This document shows positions 59,190 to 64,000 of a stretch of DNA of 64,000 nt, in pieces. The stretch spans positions 1 through 64,000 of the forward strand of contig JBBRYM010000005.1 in NCBI GenBank assembly GCA_038237625.1, given 5' to 3'. The stretch's first letter is position 1. Every line of letters starts with the position of its first letter. The DNA is from JAWVFM01 sp038237625 (GTDB taxonomy: Bacteria; Actinomycetota; Thermoleophilia; Solirubrobacterales; 70-9). A model generated the notes under the pieces. The model worked only from the letters and a program-made list of their open reading frames with translations, had not been told where the DNA came from and made no database searches. The position numbers were made by a program, and so were the translations under genes.

Positions 59190-60166
59190 GCGCGGCCGAC
59201 TTCGAGGGGGTTCTCGGGGAGCTTCGGGGTAACGACCGTTTCCTGTTAACCGCCCACGAAGGCCCCGATGGTGACGCGCTGGGATCGCTTTTAGCCATGC
59301 AAGCGATCCTGTCGCAGCTGGGCAAGGACTCGGTGATGTTTCTCGGTGCGAAGGAGTTCCCGCTCCCCGTCGAGTACCGCTTCCTGCCGCTCGAGGAGGT
59401 TTTCCACGAGCCGCCCGCGGATGTCGTCGACCGCACCCTCGTGTTCCTCGACTGCGGGAACATCGACCGGATGCCCGTCTCGTTCCTTCGGCGCGAGAGC
59501 GCCCGGATCGTCAACATCGACCATCACCACGACAACACGCGGTTCGGGACGATCAACCTCGTCGATACCGAGGCCTCCTGCACCGCGGAGATCGTCTATG
59601 GGCTCGCCAAGCAGCTCGGGACCCAGATCACTCCGGAGATCGCGAGCGCCCTCTACGTAGGCCTTGTGACCGATACGGGGCGGTTTATGTACGGAAACAC
59701 CGGCGCCGCCGCCCACCGCATGGCGGCCGAACTGATCGACGCGGGGGTGGACGTGCATGACACCTACCGACGCCTTTACGAGCGAGTGCCGATCGAGAAG
59801 CTACGGCTGATTTCCCGTGCCCTCGCCAGCGTCGAGCGCTTCGAAGAGGGAAGGCTCGCCGTGGCCTACATCTCGGCCGACGACTACGTGGCGGCCAACG
59901 CCGACGAGGTGCTAACCGAGGGCGTGATCGACTTCGTCCGCTCGCTCGAGGGAACGCAGCTCGCCGCCGTCGTCCGCGACAAGACCGACGGTGGTCGTTC
60001 GGCCCGTAAGGTGAGCCTTCGCTCGACGAACGGCTCGATCGATGTTTCCGCGATCGCGCGAAAGCACGGGGGCGGGGGACACGCCCGCGCCGCCGGGTTC
60101 TCGACCGACCTGCCCTACGACGAGTTGGTCGACGCGCTCCGTGACGAGCTCACCCCGACTGGCTGA
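59186..60166 (+). CDS. nrnA: NrnA-type DHH phosphoesterase (oligoribonuclease/pAp phosphatase)
   Basis: A 326-residue DHH/DHHA1 protein. HEGPDGDALGSLLAM, VFLDCGNIDRMP, VNIDHHHDN and VGLVTDTGRFMYGN give the metal sites; the DHHA1 domain has HGGGGHARAAGF. It degrades nano-RNA from its ends and dephosphorylates pAp. The link to rbfA and truB is a common order in Actinobacteria and Firmicutes. Confidence 0.93.
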   Translation: MSAADFEGVLGELRGNDRFLLTAHEGPDGDALGSLLAMQAILSQLGKDSVMFLGAKEFPLPVEYRFLPLEEVFHEPPADVVDRTLVFLDCGNIDRMPVSFLRRESARIVNIDHHHDNTRFGTINLVDTEASCTAEIVYGLAKQLGTQITPEIASALYVGLVTDTGRFMYGNTGAAAHRMAAELIDAGVDVHDTYRRLYERVPIEKLRLISRALASVERFEEGRLAVAYISADDYVAANADEVLTEGVIDFVRSLEGTQLAAVVRDKTDGGRSARKVSLRSTNGSIDVSAIARKHGGGGHARAAGFSTDLPYDELVDALRDELTPTG

Positions 60167-60809
60167 GGGCGTTGCGCCGGCCGTTTTGCTGGTCGACAAG
60201 CCAGCCGGGCCAACCTCGCACGACATCGTCACCGAGGTCCGGCGCGCGCGCGGGCAGAAGACGGGGCACGCCGGCACCCTCGATCCTTTTGCGACAGGCC
60301 TTCTGATCGTTCTCTGTGGGCGTGAGGCGACTCGCGAGTCGGCGCGATTCATGGGCCTGCCCAAGACGTACGTCGCCACCGCACGGTTCGGGGCTGTCTC
60401 GACAACTGGGGACCCTGACGGGGAGATCACCGAGACCGGCAGGGTTCCAGAGGGACCGCTGGAGCTGCCCGAGGGGGAGATCCGCCAGCGCCCGCCCGCC
60501 TTCTCGGCGATACGGGTCGGTGGCGAGCGCGCTTACAAGAAGGCAAGGCGGGGAGAGGACGTGACGATGCCCGAGCGCTTCGTCACCGTCCACCGCTTCG
60601 AGGAGCTCCGCCGCGACGGGGACCGTGTCGAGCTCGAGATCGAGTGCTCCTCGGGGACCTACGTGAGGAGCCTGGTGGCGGACCTCGGCGATGCCTATTG
60701 CGAAAGCCTGCGGCGCACCGCGATCGGCTCGTTCAGCATCGACGAGGCACCGGCAGCGCTCAGCCTCCGCGAGGCTCTGGAACGCGTCGTGCAACGCTTC
60801 GGGCAGTGA
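60141..60809 (+). CDS. truB: tRNA pseudouridine-55 synthase TruB
   Basis: A 222-residue pseudouridine synthase making Psi55 in the T-loop. VDKPAGPTSHDIVTEVRR, the catalytic Asp in TGHAGTLDPFATGLL, PKTYVATARFG, QRPPAFSAIRVGGERAYKKAR and SSGTYVRSLVADLG are all present. It lacks the C-terminal PUA domain of longer TruB proteins. The GTG at 60141 overlaps nrnA by 26 bases; the first 15 residues are uncertain. Confidence 0.93.
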   Translation: MTSSPRLAEGVAPAVLLVDKPAGPTSHDIVTEVRRARGQKTGHAGTLDPFATGLLIVLCGREATRESARFMGLPKTYVATARFGAVSTTGDPDGEITETGRVPEGPLELPEGEIRQRPPAFSAIRVGGERAYKKARRGEDVTMPERFVTVHRFEELRRDGDRVELEIECSSGTYVRSLVADLGDAYCESLRRTAIGSFSIDEAPAALSLREALERVVQRFGQ

Positions 60810-61696
60810 GCATCAAAGTCACCGCTCTCGACGACGCCAAGCCGCGCCCTCGGCGCGTGGCCGTGGGCATGTTCGACGGCGTCCACGTCGGGCACCGCCA
60901 GGTGATCAAGGGCGCCGACACGGTGCTGACCTTCGAGCCGCACCCGCTTTCGGTCCTGCACCCGGATGCGGCGCCGAAGCTGATCATGCCGTTCGCCGCA
61001 AAGCGCGACGTGATCGAGGGCCTGGGCGCCGAGGAGCTCGCTGTCATCCGCTTCGACGAGCAGTTCTCGAATATCGAGGCCGAGGAGTTCGTCGAGCAAA
61101 TCCTGATCGAGACGCTTGGAGCCGAGCGCGTCTCGGTCGGCGAGAACTTCCGCTTTGGCGCCAAGGCCAAGGGGGACGCCGAGATGCTCTCTTCACGAAG
61201 CGAGTTCGAGACGCGGGTGGTCCCCCTGGTCGAGGTCGACGGCGAGACGGTGAGCTCGACCCGTATCCGCGCTCTCGTCGCCGCGGGCGACGTCGAGGGT
61301 GCGATGCGCTGCCTCGGGGCGCCGTTCCTGCTCGAGGGCGAGGTGATCAGCGGTGACAAGCGCGGACGGACCCTGGGCTTTCCCACCGCCAACATCGCGC
61401 CGAGCGGGGAATGGGTCGTACCCGGTCACGGCGTCTACGCGGCGTTCGCAAACGGCCTTCCCGCCGCGGTGAACGTGGGCGTGAGGCCCACCTTCGATAC
61501 GGGCCGCGGCCTCCTGGTCGAGACCTACATCATCGATCAGGATGTCGATCTCTACGGCCAGATCTTGCGGGTGGCTTTCATCGCCCGGTTGCGGGGGGAA
61601 AAGAGGTTTCCCGGGGCCGAGGACCTGATCGCGCAGATGCACCGGGACGTCGCTGAGGCGAAAGACCTCTGTGCTACTTTCGCGCCTCCCCAATGA
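60806..61696 (+). CDS. ribF: Bifunctional riboflavin kinase/FAD synthetase
   Basis: A 296-residue RibF. The N-terminal FMN adenylyltransferase shows VGMFDGVHVGHRQVI, TFEPHP and VSSTRIRAL; the C-terminal flavokinase shows GDKRGRTLGFPTANIAP and FVARLRGEKRF-like FIARLRGEKRF. Compared with usual RibF (about 310), the piece between HVGHRQVI and TFEPHP is shortened by some 15 residues. GTG overlaps truB; stop overlaps rpsO (ATGA). Confidence 0.94.
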   Translation: MSIKVTALDDAKPRPRRVAVGMFDGVHVGHRQVIKGADTVLTFEPHPLSVLHPDAAPKLIMPFAAKRDVIEGLGAEELAVIRFDEQFSNIEAEEFVEQILIETLGAERVSVGENFRFGAKAKGDAEMLSSRSEFETRVVPLVEVDGETVSSTRIRALVAAGDVEGAMRCLGAPFLLEGEVISGDKRGRTLGFPTANIAPSGEWVVPGHGVYAAFANGLPAAVNVGVRPTFDTGRGLLVETYIIDQDVDLYGQILRVAFIARLRGEKRFPGAEDLIAQMHRDVAEAKDLCATFAPPQ

Positions 61697-61962
61697 CCCT
61701 CACCGCAGAGAAAAAGCAGGAGCTGATCGGCAAGTACGGCCGCTCCGATGGCGACACCGGATCGACCGAGGTCCAGGTGGCGCTGCTCACCGAGCGCATC
61801 AATTACCTCACCGACCACCTGCGCACGCACTCGAAGGACCACCATTCGCGCCGTGGCCTACTGATGCTCGTCGGTAAGCGCCGACGCCTGCTGCGCTACC
61901 TCGAGCGCTCCGATCTAGACCGTTACCGCGCTCTGGTCGCAGACCTCGGCCTGCGCCGCTAA
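61693..61962 (+). CDS. rpsO: 30S ribosomal protein S15
   Basis: An 89-residue S15: MTLTAEKKQELIGKYGRSDGDTGSTEVQVALLTERI, LRTHSKDHHSRRGLLMLVGKRRRLL and YLERSDLDRYRAL. It binds the central domain of 16S rRNA. Normal length. pnp, which usually follows directly, lies 850 bases on, beyond an opposing methyltransferase gene whose stop is 3 bases away. Confidence 0.97.
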   Translation: MTLTAEKKQELIGKYGRSDGDTGSTEVQVALLTERINYLTDHLRTHSKDHHSRRGLLMLVGKRRRLLRYLERSDLDRYRALVADLGLRR

Positions 61963-61965
61963 GCG

Positions 61966-62733
61966 CTAGGCGCTAGGCCCAACCAGGAGGCGCAGGCCTC
62001 CGTCGTGCTCGTCCATCTCACGAAGATGGCCGTAGCGGCGATCCCACTCCCCAGATTCCAGGTCGCCGCGTAACCGCTCGACGAGCTGGGCGTCCTCCTG
62101 ATCCGAGAGTCGCGCGCAGCCGGAACAGTTGGCGCGCACGATGGGATCGAGAACCATCTCGGGCCTTCCGATCAGGGTCTCCATGAAGATGTCCACGCAG
62201 TCGTTGGGACTCGGCACGGGTATGAGCCGGGCACCGCCCATCAGGCGGTCGAGCTGCTCGAGGCTGGGAAAGTCGCGATCGAACTCCCGGATTCGCGGCG
62301 CGTACTCGCGGATCCAGGAGTCGGTGGTGATCCACGTGTCGAAGGTCAGGATCACGACGCGATCCCGCGCCACCCGCCGCATTTCCGCGATACCGGCGTC
62401 GACGTCGCTCCAGTGATGGATGGTGATGATCGCCATCGCCGCGTCGCGGGAGTCGTCGGGCAGAGGCAGGCTCTCGGCGGAGGCGATCAGCACTGGCGGG
62501 GCGTCCGGCGGACGCTGCGCGGCCATCACCTCCGAGGGCTCGACGGCGAGGACGTCGAGGTGCGGCGGCTCGTAGGAGCCGGTGCCTGCGCCGACGTTCA
62601 GCACACTCCGCGCATCGCCCAGGGCGCGCCAGATCTGCGCGGCGATGCGCGGGTCGGTGCGTCGCGTAGCCGCGTAAGTGCCACCGATTCGCTCATATCG
62701 CTGTTCGAGGTTTTTGCCCGCCAAGGAACACAT
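61966..62733 (-). CDS. Class I SAM-dependent methyltransferase
   Basis: About 255 residues from the ATG at 62733 (an ATG at 62742 is also possible). A Rossmann methyltransferase fold: SVLNVGAGTGSYEP (motif I), LAVEPSEVM (acidic loop), AESLPLPDDSRDAAMAIITIHHWSD (motifs II-III) and RVVILTFDTW. Substrate unknown. It is read against the flow of the translation operon and separates rpsO from pnp, so it appears to be a later insertion into that pair. Confidence 0.85.
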   Translation of the reverse strand: MCSLAGKNLEQRYERIGGTYAATRRTDPRIAAQIWRALGDARSVLNVGAGTGSYEPPHLDVLAVEPSEVMAAQRPPDAPPVLIASAESLPLPDDSRDAAMAIITIHHWSDVDAGIAEMRRVARDRVVILTFDTWITTDSWIREYAPRIREFDRDFPSLEQLDRLMGGARLIPVPSPNDCVDIFMETLIGRPEMVLDPIVRANCSGCARLSDQEDAQLVERLRGDLESGEWDRRYGHLREMDEHDGGLRLLVGPSA

Positions 62734-62778
62734 CTGTACCATCCGCCTCGTTAGAGAACGAAAAGTTCTGAAAGCACT

Positions 62779-62797
62779 GGGCGCCAACCGGGCGCCC
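62779..62797 (+). promoter_or_regulatory. Hairpin in the pnp leader
   Basis: GGGCGCC/GGCGCCC, a 7-bp stem with a 5-base loop, 20 bases before the pnp ATG and next to its AAAGGA ribosome site. pnp mRNA leaders in other bacteria hold a hairpin for self-control; whether this one does is unknown. Confidence 0.35.
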
Positions 62798-62816
62798 GAA
62801 AGGACAACTGAATTAC

Positions 62817-64000
62817 ATGAGTATGTTTGACGTGAGCCGCGTTGCGGTGGAGGTCGGCGATAGCGAGATCTCCTTCGAAACCGGCAAGCTCGCCCGCCAA
62901 GCGGGTGGAGCGGTCGTCGTTCGCAGCGGCGACACGATGGTTCTCGCCACGGCCACCGTGGGGAACCTCCGCGACGTGGACTTCCTGCCCCTGACGGTCG
63001 ACGTCGAGGAGAAGCACTATGCCGCGGGCAAGATCCCCGGATCCTTCTTCCGCCGCGAGGCGAGGGCAGGCGAAAAGGCCACCCTCACCGCCCGCATGAT
63101 CGACCGGCCCATCCGGCCGCTCTTCCCGAAGGGCTGGCACTTCGAGACCCAGCTCGTCGCCCAGCCGATGTCGGTGGACGGCGTCCACCCCTACGACATC
63201 CTGGCGATGAACGGCGCCTCCGCGGCGCTGGCGATCTCGCCCGTTCCCGTCGCCAAGTACGTCGGCGCGGTGCGGATCGGCAAGCTCGACGGCGACTTCG
63301 TCGTCAATCCTCCGGAGGAGGAGCACGAGAACCTGGAGATGGACCTCGTCGTCTCCGGCACCGACGAGGCCATCCTGATGGTCGAATGCGGCGCCAACGG
63401 CGTCACCGAGGCCGAGGTGCTCGATGCCCTCGACATCGCCCATGGCGAGATCAAGAAGCTAGTCGGCGCGATGGAGGGGCTGGCCCAGAAGGCCGGCAAG
63501 GAGAAGATCTCCGTCGACGCCCCAGAGATCAGCCAGGAGCTACTGGACAAGATCGTCGCCTCGCACGGCGGCAAGCTCGACGAGGCTACCCAGGTCCCCG
63601 AGAAGCTCGCCCGCCAAGATGCGATCAACGCAGTCTCCGAAGAGCTTCTCCGCGAGTACGCCGCCGACGGCGACGAGATCGATCCTGCTAGGCAGGTTGA
63701 GGTCGAGCGCGCCTTCGCGAAGCTCGAAAAGGACACCATCCGCAAGCGGATCGCCGTGGACAAGAAGCGTCCCGACGGCCGCGCCCAGGATGAGATCCGG
63801 CCAATCGAGACCGAGGTCGACATCGCGCCCCGCGTTCACGGCTCGGCGCTTTTCACCCGCGGCGAGACCCAGATCATGTCGAGCGTCGCGCTGGGCACGA
63901 CCCGCATGGACATGAAGGTCGACAACCTCGGCCTTCAGGACACCAAGCGGTTCTGGCACCACTACAACTTCCCACCGTTCTCGGTGGGCGAGGCCGGCTT
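62817..64000 (+). CDS. pnp: Polynucleotide phosphorylase (5' part; runs off the window)
   Basis: The first 394 or so residues of PNPase, open to the window end. Starts MSMFDVSRVAVEVGDSEI, then FETGKLARQAGGAVVVRSGDTMVLATA, the first RNase-PH domain with ARMIDRPIRPLFPKGW, the helical linker, and the start of the second RNase-PH domain (RPDGRAQDEIRPI, GSALFTRGETQ). KH and S1 domains lie beyond the window. It phosphorolytically degrades RNA 3' to 5'. Confidence 0.96.
   Translation, partial: MSMFDVSRVAVEVGDSEISFETGKLARQAGGAVVVRSGDTMVLATATVGNLRDVDFLPLTVDVEEKHYAAGKIPGSFFRREARAGEKATLTARMIDRPIRPLFPKGWHFETQLVAQPMSVDGVHPYDILAMNGASAALAISPVPVAKYVGAVRIGKLDGDFVVNPPEEEHENLEMDLVVSGTDEAILMVECGANGVTEAEVLDALDIAHGEIKKLVGAMEGLAQKAGKEKISVDAPEISQELLDKIVASHGGKLDEATQVPEKLARQDAINAVSEELLREYAADGDEIDPARQVEVERAFAKLEKDTIRKRIAVDKKRPDGRAQDEIRPIETEVDIAPRVHGSALFTRGETQIMSSVALGTTRMDMKVDNLGLQDTKRFWHHYNFPPFSVGEAG

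Overview
The window reads as one stretch of chromosome from a high-GC actinobacterium. Several features point to the Thermoleophilia/Solirubrobacterales-Gaiellales side rather than to the classical Actinomycetales: many GTG and TTG starts, GTGA/TTGA/ATGA stop-start overlaps, -10 boxes of the TANNNT type placed 6-10 bases before start codons (leaderless mRNAs), an actinobacterial-type integration host factor, a fused SecDF, and a tandem expansion of small NTF2/SnoaL-like proteins. This placement is inferred from gene content; no marker comparison was possible.

Layout. 1-2.5 kb is a minus-strand array of small NTF2-like paralogues, some decayed. 2.6-6.5 kb holds a membrane zincin, an amidase operon and an RpiR-type regulator. 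6.8-9.7 kb carries csbD, pdxS-pdxT and an M29 aminopeptidase. 9,896-14,364 is a complete 4.47-kb IS1-family transposon with 18-bp perfect terminal repeats and an 8-bp target duplication. It carries passenger genes: a zinc-ribbon protein, a tandem-domain dCTP deaminase, an unknown protein, an XRE-ImmA/IrrE metallopeptidase and a basic KGGK protein. It sits just upstream of yebC. 14.4-28.5 kb is conserved core: yebC, ruvCAB, secDF, recJ, rel and a glycosyltransferase. 28.5-34.4 kb is a minus-strand block: HIT proteins, a lipid kinase, an MBL hydrolase, a phosphohexomutase and CorA.

34.4-39.2 kb opens with a clear SAM-I riboswitch plus terminator in front of a threonine-synthase-like gene and a ThiS/MoaD-like sulfur carrier. 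A CDP-sugar gene pair, a chromate transporter and tRNA-Arg(CCG) follow. 39.2-41.6 kb has a VOC protein, RNase Z and a haloalkane-dehalogenase-like hydrolase. 41.7-53.7 kb is a long pyrimidine operon (pyrR-pyrB-pyrC-carA-small ORF-carB-pyrK-pyrD), preceded by a PyrR-binding hairpin that abuts the ribosome binding region, then mihF-gmk-rpoZ-coaBC-TPR-dtd. 54.1-64 kb is the translation/RNA cluster rimP-nusA-infB-ylxP-rbfA-nrnA-truB-ribF-rpsO, then pnp running off the end, with an oppositely oriented methyltransferase between rpsO and pnp.

The observations most worth following are the passenger-carrying IS1-family transposon, whose cargo looks like candidate defence or nucleotide-pool genes, and the SAM-riboswitch/threonine-synthase-like/sulfur-carrier unit, which could be a protein-thiocarboxylate route to homocysteine.
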